Positions 1 through 6,345 are shown, numbered from the stretch's first letter. The stretch: DNA of 6,584 nt from CAYRUP01 sp964489265 (GCA_964489265.1 CAZAXX010000094.1:1-6584), one strand, 5' to 3'. A program made the numbers and translations. The notes: generated by a model not told the origin, from the letters alone.

Positions 1-1303
1 AATTGAAACGTCCGACATACGCACGTGAGGGTGTTTGATAATTTCCAATCGTCATAATATCAAGACCACCCGAAATTTCTTGCCACACAGTGTTTGCGCC
101 ATTTAATGAATCACGACTTTGATCGACATACGCTAATTTAACCGTGTCACCCAGACGAACATTTCCACTGTCCGCATTTTCGATGCCCATGAGTATTTTA
201 AACAGCGTCGATTTACCCGCGCCATTCGGGCCAATAATGCCAACAATTGCGCCTTTCGGAATGCTGAAATTTAAATTTTCAAATAAGACACGATCATCAA
301 AACGTTTGCTCAAGTCAGTTGCTTCAATGACAAGCTCGCCTAAGCGTGGACCGGGTGGAATGTAAAGCTCTTGGGTTTCATTGCGTTTTTGAAATTCTTG
401 CGAACTTAATTCTTCGAAGCGCGCAATACGTGCTTTGCTTTTTGCATGACGACCTTTTGGATTGGTGCGCACCCATTCCAATTCGGCTTTCATCGCTTTG
501 GTATGCGCTGTTTCTTGACGCTCTTCCTGCTCAAGGCGTTTTTCTTTTTGTTCTAACCAGGAAGAATAATTTCCTTCGTATGGAATACCTTGTCCACGAT
601 CTAATTCTAAAATCCAGCCAGCTGCATTATCCAGAAAATAACGATCGTGAGTCACAGCCACAACCGTGCCAGAATATTCTTGTAAAAATCGTTCTAACCA
701 GGCAACACTTTCTGCATCTAAATGGTTAGTCGGTTCATCCAGTAATAACATATCGGGTTTTGATAATAGCAATCGACATAACGCAACACGTCTTCGTTCG
801 CCGCCCGATAATTTTGTAACATCTGCATCCCAGGGTGGCAAGCGTAATGCATCCGCAGCAATTTCTAATTTACGCTCAACTTCCCAGCCATTGGCGGCAT
901 CAATTTTAGTTTGCAATTCACCCTGCTCTTCGAGCAGTTTATTCATTTCATCATCGCTCATGGGGTCTGCAAATTTCATGCTGACTTCGTTGAAACGATT
1001 TAGCAATGTAATCGCATCACCCATCCCTTCTTCAATATTGCCACGCACAGTTTTCTTAGGATCAAGCTGCGGCTCTTGAGAAAGATAACCAATCTTGATA
1101 TCAGCTTGTGGACGCGCTTCGCCATTAAATTCTTTATCAACACCCGCCATGATTTTCAATAATGAAGATTTACCAGATCCATTTAAACCTAACACACCAA
1201 TTTTGGCGCCGGGATAAAAGGATAACCAAATATTTTTTAAGATTTCACGCTTAGGCGGAACGACCTTGCCGACGCCTTGCATTGTATAAATAAATTGGGC
1301 CAT
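1..1303 (-). CDS. ettA: Energy-dependent translational throttle protein EttA (ABC-F ATPase), 3' end outside window
   Basis: EttA is a cytoplasmic tandem ABC ATPase that binds the ribosomal E site and gates entry into elongation according to the ATP/ADP ratio. Reading leftward from ATG at 1303, 434 complete codons are present, against about 555 residues in E. coli EttA, so roughly 120 C-terminal residues are missing. Visible features: start MAQFIYTM; first Walker A GLNGSGKS (39-46); Q-loop Gln76; signature LSGGE (165-169); Walker B LLLDEPTNHLD with catalytic Glu190; H-switch His219; a Lys/Arg/Glu-rich linker (about 245-320), the arm that contacts P-site tRNA; and second Walker A GPNGAGKS (358-365). 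The second signature and second catalytic Glu lie beyond position 1. Long stretches match my recollection of E. coli EttA nearly word for word, which separates it from Uup, YheS and YbiT. The start has only a weak AAGAG Shine-Dalgarno (1309-1313). The symporter gene is divergent from it. Nothing in the visible part looks damaged. Confidence 0.96.
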   Translation of the reverse strand, partial: MAQFIYTMQGVGKVVPPKREILKNIWLSFYPGAKIGVLGLNGSGKSSLLKIMAGVDKEFNGEARPQADIKIGYLSQEPQLDPKKTVRGNIEEGMGDAITLLNRFNEVSMKFADPMSDDEMNKLLEEQGELQTKIDAANGWEVERKLEIAADALRLPPWDADVTKLSGGERRRVALCRLLLSKPDMLLLDEPTNHLDAESVAWLERFLQEYSGTVVAVTHDRYFLDNAAGWILELDRGQGIPYEGNYSSWLEQKEKRLEQEERQETAHTKAMKAELEWVRTNPKGRHAKSKARIARFEELSSQEFQKRNETQELYIPPGPRLGELVIEATDLSKRFDDRVLFENLNFSIPKGAIVGIIGPNGAGKSTLFKILMGIENADSGNVRLGDTVKLAYVDQSRDSLNGANTVWQEISGGLDIMTIGNYQTPSRAYVGRFN

Positions 1304-1337
1304 AAGAACTCTTATAATTAGGAAATTAAGGGATCGT

Positions 1338-1366
1338 ACTATAGCAAGATCAGCGTTTTATGCCCA
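1338..1366 (-). promoter_or_regulatory. Candidate sigma70 promoter for ettA
   Basis: On the minus strand, TGGGCA (1366-1361; 4 of 6 to the -35 consensus) is followed after exactly 17 bp by TATAGT (1343-1338; 5 of 6 to the -10 consensus). Transcription would begin near 1331, giving a leader of about 28 nt before the ettA ATG. This is by-eye matching only. Confidence 0.45.
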
Positions 1367-1419
1367 TAAAATATTATTATCCTTTTAATACAATGGGATA
1401 TATGCGATGTCGGATCTGA

Positions 1420-1448
1420 TTGTAAAATTGGCAAATTTACGTTAAAAT
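1420..1448 (+). promoter_or_regulatory. Candidate sigma70 promoter for the DAACS symporter
   Basis: TTGTAA (1420-1425; 4 of 6) lies 17 bp upstream of TAAAAT (1443-1448; 5 of 6). The start would be near 1455, leaving an untranslated leader of about 88 nt before the ATG at 1543. The leader contains a 4-codon minimal reading frame (ATG 1527 to TAG 1541). No sigma54-type -24/-12 element, which controls some dicarboxylate carriers, was seen. Confidence 0.4.
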
Positions 1449-1542
1449 CGGTCAATTAATGTTCAAGATTATATCTTCAGGGATTTTATCGAGCCAGGAT
1501 GCTAGACCTACAATAATAATTTTTTGATGGATACTCGATAGC

Positions 1543-2796
1543 ATGAAAAACAAAATGTTCCTGTTGATTTTAGCAAGTATTGTGTTGGGAATTGTGTGCG
1601 GTATTTTTTTTCCTGAACACATGCTTAAGATACGCTGGTTAGGTACGCTGTTTATCAACCTGCTTAAATTAATTGTACTTCCCCTGATTTTCTGTGCGCT
1701 GGTGAGCGCCATTACATCGATGGGTGGTGTGAAACGATTAGGATCCATTGGATTTTACACGATTGGTTATGTGTTACTGAGTGTGTCGCTTGCTGTATTG
1801 ATTGGTCTGGTTTTATTAAATGTATTTAAACCAGGCGCTGGAATACCAGCTAGTTTTATTCTTGCAAATGCATCACCTACTGAATTAAAGCCAGTTGAAT
1901 TTTCTTCATTTTTATTGACTCTCTTTCCACCCAATATAATTGATGCTGCGGCAAAATTTGAAATTATGCCGATCGTATTTTTTAGCATTGTGTTTGCAAT
2001 TGCTTGTCTTTCCGTGGGTGAAACAGCAAAACCCGTCATGGCATTGTTTAACGGCTTGCGCAATGTATTTGTGAAAATGATTATCTGGTTAATGTATTTA
2101 ACGCCGATTGGTTTATTTTCATTGTTGGGCTCAGCAATTGCTGAAGCAGCATTACAAAATAGATTAATTGAAAGTGTCAAAGGCATGTTTTTATTTATCG
2201 TGATATTTTTGTTTGGACTGTTTTTACAAATTTTATGGCAACTTGCGATCGTAAAATTTGTTCTCCGAAAAAAACCAAAAGAATTTGTGGGATCTGCATC
2301 CAATGCGATGATTACAGCATTTGCAACATCCAGTTCGATGGCAACATTGCCCGTTACCTTTATTGTCGCGAAAGAACAAAATGTTGATGACGATGTTGCA
2401 CGTTTTGTATTGCCACTTGCTACCACCATCAATCTTGCTGGAACTGCCATGTATGAAGCGGTGTCCACTTTATTTTTCTGTCAAATTTTAGGAATGCATC
2501 TTTCAATTTTCTCACAAATCGGCGTGTTTCTTGCCGCGATTTTAGCAGGCATGGGCGCGACTGGAATTCCTGAAGGCGGTTTAGTGACCATGATTATGGT
2601 ATTGCGCTGTGTGAATGTACCAACGTCAGCGATTGCGTTACTGTTACCATTCGATCGAATTCTTGATCGTTTCCGTACGATGGCGAATGTATGGGGTGAT
2701 TTAGTTTGTGCGGCGACAGTGGATCATTTTACAAAAAATAAAAAAAATAAAGTTGAAGAATTACCTGCTGCGGCTACGGCAACAGCAACTGTTTAA
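1543..2796 (+). CDS. DAACS/SLC1-family dicarboxylate or amino-acid:cation symporter
   Basis: This inner-membrane elevator-type carrier probably imports glutamate, aspartate, a C4-dicarboxylate or another amino acid. Its 417 residues suit the family, with hydrophobic segments from the N-terminus. Core signatures are clear: the serine-rich HP1 hairpin ATSSSMATLPVT (261-272), the TM7 motif (297-301), the HP2 tip GIPEGG (341-346), and TM8 LDRFRT with Asp375, Arg378, Thr379, Asn382 and Asp386. These align with GltPh Asp394, Arg397, Thr398, Asn401 and Asp405. Ser263 plus Arg376 gives the EAAT-like arginine placement (TM8, not HP1), so an acidic amino-acid or dicarboxylate substrate is reasonable but unproven. 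TM7 reads NLAGT instead of NMDGT, and other third-sodium-site ligands also differ. The tail is Lys-rich, then Ala/Thr repeats. The ATG has only a poor Shine-Dalgarno, but an in-frame stop at 1525-1527 leaves little room for an earlier start. It ends in a 4-bp convergent overlap with the RNase H-like gene. Confidence 0.93.
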   Translation: MKNKMFLLILASIVLGIVCGIFFPEHMLKIRWLGTLFINLLKLIVLPLIFCALVSAITSMGGVKRLGSIGFYTIGYVLLSVSLAVLIGLVLLNVFKPGAGIPASFILANASPTELKPVEFSSFLLTLFPPNIIDAAAKFEIMPIVFFSIVFAIACLSVGETAKPVMALFNGLRNVFVKMIIWLMYLTPIGLFSLLGSAIAEAALQNRLIESVKGMFLFIVIFLFGLFLQILWQLAIVKFVLRKKPKEFVGSASNAMITAFATSSSMATLPVTFIVAKEQNVDDDVARFVLPLATTINLAGTAMYEAVSTLFFCQILGMHLSIFSQIGVFLAAILAGMGATGIPEGGLVTMIMVLRCVNVPTSAIALLLPFDRILDRFRTMANVWGDLVCAATVDHFTKNKKNKVEELPAAATATATV

Positions 2797-3275
2797 TTGG
2801 TAAGTGAGCGTAATTTTTTACGACAGAGTTTATCTATAATCGAAAAAATTCGCTCTGGCAAGCCAACTCGTTTTGCAGCATGTCCTTTGACTTTGAAAAC
2901 TGTGATTTGCAATTGATCTGCAATTCGATAAAGTTCTTGATAAAGTGCGGCATGCGCCAGTGTCTTACCTGATCGAGTCATAAAATTATTTTGTTGCAGC
3001 TTTTCTTTTCGCTTACCTAATAAATCACAAAGATTCTGACAATCAGTATAAAGCTCAACAGATGACAGCTTGTGCTGGCATGATATCGCGTAAGTCAGTG
3101 CAGCAATTGCAATTTTTATTTCTGACTCAGTTGATTTTTTAGATGCATAGGTTTCATAAATAACTTGTTCTGCTATGTTCGTTTCACTTAACTCACCCAG
3201 ACATAAAAAAACTCCGACTGAGATATTCATCTTTGCCGAAGTCGCAGCATCTGTGAAGATAAAGATTTTATCCAT
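2793..3275 (-). CDS. RNase H-fold protein (type 1 ribonuclease HI-like)
   Basis: This 160-residue protein, close to the 155 of E. coli RNase HI, probably hydrolyses RNA strands in RNA:DNA hybrids using two metal ions. The fold's acidic residues can be placed in order: Asp9 in FTDAA (first strand), Glu52 in STESEIK (helix with the E. coli Glu48 spacing to the following Leu), Asp78 in LYTDC, and Asp148 in IIDKLCRK. His132 in KVKGHA corresponds to catalytic-loop His124. The full DEDD set plus His suggests an active nuclease rather than a decayed copy. Outside these motifs it is not close to canonical RnhA, so it is probably a divergent second RNase H-like paralogue. Its ATG lies 3 bp after the dbpA stop with no strong Shine-Dalgarno directly upstream (an AAAAAGG tract sits about 14 nt back, inside dbpA), which implies a shared transcript and translational coupling. 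Its stop overlaps the symporter stop by 4 bp. Confidence 0.82.
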   Translation of the reverse strand: MDKIFIFTDAATSAKMNISVGVFLCLGELSETNIAEQVIYETYASKKSTESEIKIAIAALTYAISCQHKLSSVELYTDCQNLCDLLGKRKEKLQQNNFMTRSGKTLAHAALYQELYRIADQLQITVFKVKGHAAKRVGLPERIFSIIDKLCRKKLRSLTN

Positions 3276-3278
3276 TGT

Positions 3279-4664
3279 TTAGCGTAGCCTTTTTACACTT
3301 ACTTTACGGCCTTTTAACTTGCCATTTTGCAAATAGAGAAATGCTTTGTCCGCCTGACTGCGATGTATCGCAACATAAGAACACAACGGTGTAATGTCGA
3401 TTTTACCAATCGCATCTGCGGGTAAGCCCGCATCTTTAGTGAGAGCACCTAAAATATCGCCGGGCCGAATTTTATCTTTACGTCCAGCATCGAGACACAC
3501 GGTAATCATGCCAGGTAAAAAAACAGTTGCATTGTTCTTTGATAAATCGTCTCGATCGCCCCACTTGAAAGTACAATTTAAATTTTCTTCGATTGCTAAA
3601 ATACGTTCTGCATCAGCCGGTGTAGTTAAGCTTAACGCTAAACCTTGGCAGCCTGCACGTCCAGTGCGGCCAATGCGATGCAGATGGACATCGTGCTCAA
3701 ACGCTAAATCATAATTAATGACAGCCGGTAATTCTTTTATATCAAGTCCACGAGCCGCCACATCGGTTGCAACCAGGATAGAACAACTTTGATTTACAAA
3801 TCGAATAAGCGTTTGATCGCGCTCTGCTTGTTCCATATCGCCATTTAACGCAAGTGCGCTAAAGCCTATTTCCGCAAGCCTGCCTGACAACTCAGTTGTT
3901 TGTTGTTTGGTATTGCAAAAAATCAGACATGAGCTTGGTTTGAAATGCAGTAGCAATGTTTTTAATAGCGCAAATTTATTTGCCTGATTAGACACTTCAT
4001 AAAAATACTGCTCAATAGCATGCGAAGAATGCTCTGTTTCAACAGAAATTTCTTTGGGATTTTGCATGAATTGTTTGCTAAGTTTTTTTATTTCTGGCGG
4101 ATAGGTTGCAGAAAATAATAAGGTTTGTCTCCGCTGCGGACACATGGAAATAATATTTTTGATATCGTCAAAAAATCCCATATCTAACATTCTATCTGCT
4201 TCATCTAACACTAAGGTTGTTAATTTTTTTAATGATAAATTTTCATTGGTTAAATGTTTTTGCACGCGGCCTGGTGTCCCAACAATAATATGTGCACCAT
4301 GGCGTAATGAATCGACCTGTGGTTTCATGGGAATTCCACCGGATAAATTCAGAATTTTGACATTGGGAATGAGACGAGCCAAGCGACGTAGTGTTTGACT
4401 GACTTGTTCTGCTAACTCACGCGTTGGGCATAAAATTAAAGTCTGTACGGCGAATTGTTCTACATTTAATTTATTCAATACTGCCAATCCAAACGCGGCT
4501 GTCTTGCCGCTGCCGGTTTTAGCTTGGGCAATCACATCAAGCCCCTTGAGCATGAGCGGTAAACTTTCCATTTGAATGGGAGTCATTGATTCATAGCCGA
4601 GCGAAGAAAGATTATCTAATAACCCTGCCAACAGCGGGAGAGACGTAAAAGAGGTTTTATTCAT
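3279..4664 (-). CDS. dbpA: ATP-dependent RNA helicase DbpA
   Basis: DbpA is a cytoplasmic DEAD-box ATPase acting in late 50S assembly; its C-terminal domain recognises hairpin 92 of 23S rRNA. The 461 residues match E. coli DbpA (about 457) in length and along their whole extent. Motifs in order: Q motif ending at Gln31; I AKTGSGKT (48-55); Ia PTRELA (80-85); Ib TPGR (130-133); II DEAD (154-157); III SAT (185-187); IV LIFCNT (247-252); V VATDVAARGLDI (298-309); VI HRIGRTGRAG (329-338). The RRM-like DbpA domain covers about 385-459, with the typical RPGDILGALT segment near 400-409. This domain separates DbpA from SrmB, RhlB, RhlE and CsdA. The ATG at 4664 is the only sensible start: an in-frame stop lies 12 bp upstream and the next Met is residue 27. 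The Shine-Dalgarno is weak. It is first in a two-gene unit with the RNase H-like gene and divergent from the second helicase gene. Confidence 0.96.
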   Translation of the reverse strand: MNKTSFTSLPLLAGLLDNLSSLGYESMTPIQMESLPLMLKGLDVIAQAKTGSGKTAAFGLAVLNKLNVEQFAVQTLILCPTRELAEQVSQTLRRLARLIPNVKILNLSGGIPMKPQVDSLRHGAHIIVGTPGRVQKHLTNENLSLKKLTTLVLDEADRMLDMGFFDDIKNIISMCPQRRQTLLFSATYPPEIKKLSKQFMQNPKEISVETEHSSHAIEQYFYEVSNQANKFALLKTLLLHFKPSSCLIFCNTKQQTTELSGRLAEIGFSALALNGDMEQAERDQTLIRFVNQSCSILVATDVAARGLDIKELPAVINYDLAFEHDVHLHRIGRTGRAGCQGLALSLTTPADAERILAIEENLNCTFKWGDRDDLSKNNATVFLPGMITVCLDAGRKDKIRPGDILGALTKDAGLPADAIGKIDITPLCSYVAIHRSQADKAFLYLQNGKLKGRKVSVKRLR

Positions 4665-4695
4665 GTTTGCAGGTCACTTGTGGTTTAAAATGAAT

Positions 4696-4723
4696 GGCAT
4701 AGATTAACACTAAATGCAGTCAA
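4696..4723 (-). promoter_or_regulatory. Weak candidate promoter for dbpA and the RNase H-like gene
   Basis: On the minus strand, TTGACT (4723-4718) matches the -35 consensus at 5 of 6 positions. The best -10 at an allowed spacing (16 bp) is TATGCC (4701-4696), only 3 of 6. The -35 is attractive and the -10 poor, so the position is tentative. No other good minus-strand promoter was found between 4665 and 4818. Confidence 0.22.
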
Positions 4724-4748
4724 TCTAACCTTATTTTTGAGCAAATAA

Positions 4749-4783
4749 AGAGTATCGGCTAGCTTTTGAACATGCTATACTCT
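4749..4783. repeat. Inverted repeat spanning the rhlE-like gene promoter
   Basis: AGAGTAT (4749-4755) and ATACTCT (4777-4783) are perfect 7-bp inverted arms separated by 21 bp. The right arm overlaps the -10 element and the left arm lies at about the -35 position. Such placement could mark an operator, but short AT-rich arms at this distance can arise by chance. Confidence 0.3.
4773..4781 (+). promoter_or_regulatory. Extended -10 promoter for the rhlE-like helicase gene
   Basis: TGCTATACT combines the TGn extension (4773-4775) with TATACT (4776-4781; 5 of 6). The region 17 bp upstream has no good -35, which extended -10 promoters can do without. Initiation would fall around 4786-4790, giving a leader of about 30 nt that holds the Shine-Dalgarno at 4806. 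Confidence 0.55.
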
Positions 4784-4805
4784 GTATTCATTACAATTAT
4801 TAATC

Positions 4806-4810
4806 AGGAA
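4806..4810 (+). promoter_or_regulatory. Ribosome binding site that fixes a TTG start
   Basis: AGGA (4806-4809, within CAGGAA) lies 9 nt before TTG at 4819. The in-frame stop TAA at 4801-4803 rules out longer versions, and no in-frame ATG lies between. The protein homology also begins right after this TTG (FESFNLDP resembles the usual RhlE N-terminus), so TTG is the supported start. Confidence 0.65.
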
Positions 4811-4818
4811 TACCCTTT

Positions 4819-6009
4819 TTGAACTTCGAGTCATTTAATTTAGATCCGCGTATTTTAACGAATATCCAAACCCTAAAATATACCCAGCCAACACCCATTC
4901 AGGAACAAAGCATACCCGCTATTTTAGCTGGTCGTGATGTCATGGGGTTAGCGCAAACCGGGACAGGTAAAACAGCTGCGTTTACCTTGCCTATTTTACA
5001 AAAATTACTGCAAGGCGCGCGTTCTGGTATTCGCGCTTTGATCATTGCACCTACCCGTGAATTAGCCCAACAAATCCATGACACCACGATTGAGTTATGC
5101 AAAGGCACTGGCTTGAAAAGTATGACGCTGTATGGCGGTGTCAACATCAATCCACAAATTGATAATTTAAAAAAAGGTGTTGATATTGTGGTTGCCTGCC
5201 CTGGGCGGCTACTGGATCATATTCAACAACGGACTATTTCGTTGGATCAAGTCGCGACGTTAGTGTTGGATGAAGCCGATCAAATGTTTGATATGGGTTT
5301 CTTTTTAAGTATCCGCAAAATTTTGCGGCATTTACCGAAGAAAAAACAAACTTTATTATTTTCCGCTACCATGCCCGCTGCAATTAATGAATTAGCGCAA
5401 GAAGTTTTGCAGAAGCCGGTCAAAGTTGAAATTGGTCACAGCGCACCTGCTGCATCCGTGCAACAAATGTTGTTTCCAGTGACGCAACAGTTGAAAACAG
5501 AATTACTGGTTAAAATTTTAAAGCAAACTGACATTAAATCTGTGTTGGTATTTACACGCACTAAGCATAAAGCGAAACAAGTTGCGGCTAAACTTCAAGC
5601 TGCTGGTTTTCGTGCGACTTCACTGCAGGGAAATTTATCGCAAAATAAACGCATGGCCGCGATGACTGAATTTCGTGAAGGGAAATTACAAATTCTGGTT
5701 GCAACCGATATTGCATCACGTGGTATTGATGTAACGAGTATTTCACATGTGATTAATTATGATATGCCAAGCACTGTTGAAATTTATACGCACCGCATTG
5801 GTCGAACAGGGCGTGCCGCTAAAATAGGTGACGCATTTACGTTGATTACAGACGAAGATTTGGTTTTGATAAAAAAAATCGAACGGGTACTTGGTTATCA
5901 ATTGCCGCAGCATAAATTTGCTGATTTTAATTATAATGCTAAAGTCGCGGCGCCAGTGCGCACGCAAGTGTTAAAACAAAAATTAGGGCAGGCGTTAAGA
6001 ACGAATTAA
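4819..6009 (+). CDS. rhlE: DEAD-box ATP-dependent RNA helicase, RhlE type
   Basis: This is a cytoplasmic RNA helicase of the RhlE/CsdA group, whose members act in ribosome maturation, cold adaptation and mRNA turnover. Its 396 residues contain the complete two-domain core: Q motif Gln28; I AQTGTGKT (45-52); Ia PTRELA (78-83); Gly-Gly 106-107; Ib (127-130); II DEAD (151-154); III SAT (182-184); IV VLVFTRT (242-248); V ATDIASRGID (295-304); VI HRIGRTGRA (325-333). FNLDPRIL near the start and DMGFF after the DEAD box are RhlE-like. Motif Ib reads CPGR instead of the usual TPGR. The tail after motif VI is only about 63 residues and weakly basic, without the long Arg/Gly or Lys-rich extension of many RhlE proteins (E. 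coli about 454 residues), so it may rely on partners for targeting. It starts with TTG, has its own promoter, and its stop overlaps the next gene's stop by 3-4 bp. The subfamily is less certain than the helicase identity. Confidence 0.9.
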   Translation: MNFESFNLDPRILTNIQTLKYTQPTPIQEQSIPAILAGRDVMGLAQTGTGKTAAFTLPILQKLLQGARSGIRALIIAPTRELAQQIHDTTIELCKGTGLKSMTLYGGVNINPQIDNLKKGVDIVVACPGRLLDHIQQRTISLDQVATLVLDEADQMFDMGFFLSIRKILRHLPKKKQTLLFSATMPAAINELAQEVLQKPVKVEIGHSAPAASVQQMLFPVTQQLKTELLVKILKQTDIKSVLVFTRTKHKAKQVAAKLQAAGFRATSLQGNLSQNKRMAAMTEFREGKLQILVATDIASRGIDVTSISHVINYDMPSTVEIYTHRIGRTGRAAKIGDAFTLITDEDLVLIKKIERVLGYQLPQHKFADFNYNAKVAAPVRTQVLKQKLGQALRTN

Positions 6010-6013
6010 CGCC
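5991..6013. terminator. Perfect 8-bp hairpin across two convergent stop codons (possible bidirectional terminator)
   Basis: GGCGTTAA (5991-5998) and TTAACGCC (6006-6013) are perfect inverted arms around a 7-nt loop. The right arm contains the TTAA that supplies stop codons on both strands. For minus-strand transcripts the stem is followed, after about 8 nt, by a T5-G-T4 run, so it could end transcription from the 6323 gene. For plus-strand transcripts a GC-rich stretch follows instead of a T-run. It is therefore not a textbook intrinsic terminator. Confidence 0.45.
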
Positions 6014-6323
6014 GGCCGGAAGGCTTGTGCTCGGGTGGATTGTAGCTTCCTGGCCCCTCTGCCGACTTCATATGAAGTTTCTGTAACTCTATCCAGTCTT
6101 TCTCTATTTTCTCAAATGCTTTTCCTTCGTCACTTTTAGGGTTCCATTGACCAGAGTTTCTTAATAGCATCACTCTATCTATGTCTTTGCTATATGCTCG
6201 CTGGACTTCATTATATCTCGTATCAAACTCGTTAGGCTGTCCTTCCAATAGAGGTTTTTTACTCTCAGCTAGTTTATCTTCTTCAGGCTCTTTCTTTGGT
6301 TTTGGTTCTTTGTCAAACATCAT
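6006..6323 (-). CDS. Small, highly charged hypothetical protein
   Basis: I do not recognise this family. The 105-residue protein is rich in Lys, Glu and Asp. It has a Pro/Lys/Glu-rich, probably disordered N-terminus (about 4-30), two likely amphipathic helices (about 33-56 and 66-87) and a Pro/Gly/Arg-rich tail (about 90-105). There is no signal peptide, membrane segment, Cys pair or obvious enzymatic motif, so it is likely cytosolic or a small binding protein. That it is real is supported by a perfect AGGAGG and an extended -10 promoter upstream, and by its stop meeting the helicase stop without intruding on that gene. Two Met codons lie in tandem. AGGAGG is 5 nt from the first (6323) and 8 nt from the second (6320), so the second may be the true start, giving 104 residues. 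Its neighbours give no functional clue. Confidence 0.68.
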   Translation of the reverse strand: MMFDKEPKPKKEPEEDKLAESKKPLLEGQPNEFDTRYNEVQRAYSKDIDRVMLLRNSGQWNPKSDEGKAFEKIEKDWIELQKLHMKSAEGPGSYNPPEHKPSGRR

Positions 6324-6328
6324 AATGT

Positions 6329-6334
6329 CCTCCT
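6329..6334 (-). promoter_or_regulatory. Perfect Shine-Dalgarno for the small charged protein
   Basis: AGGAGG reads from 6334 to 6329 on the minus strand, the strongest ribosome binding site in the window. Its 8-nt spacing to the ATG at 6320 is nearer the optimum than the 5-nt spacing to the ATG at 6323. Confidence 0.75.
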
Positions 6335-6345
6335 CATTTTTAATT

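Noticed and set aside
1767..2468. Long open frame (233 codons) antisense to the symporter
   Set aside because: It lies entirely within the symporter gene on the opposite strand, has no recognisable domain and its composition follows from the real gene's codons.
2732..2787. Possible minus-strand terminator: TGCTG/CAGCA stem (2766-2787) followed by a T-rich run (2732-2750)
   Set aside because: The stem has only 5 bp around a 12-nt loop and the T-run begins more than 15 nt past it, so it does not fit an intrinsic terminator. It is also inside the symporter coding sequence.
3394..3714. Plus-strand frames within dbpA (also 4144-4398)
   Set aside because: They are antisense to a complete and motif-perfect helicase and have no promoter, Shine-Dalgarno or family resemblance.
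6006..6323. Small charged protein as a secreted effector of an intracellular pathogen
   Set aside because: The protein is charged and the organism may be Legionellales-like, but no convincing C-terminal secretion signal or eukaryotic-like domain is seen, so the claim cannot be supported.
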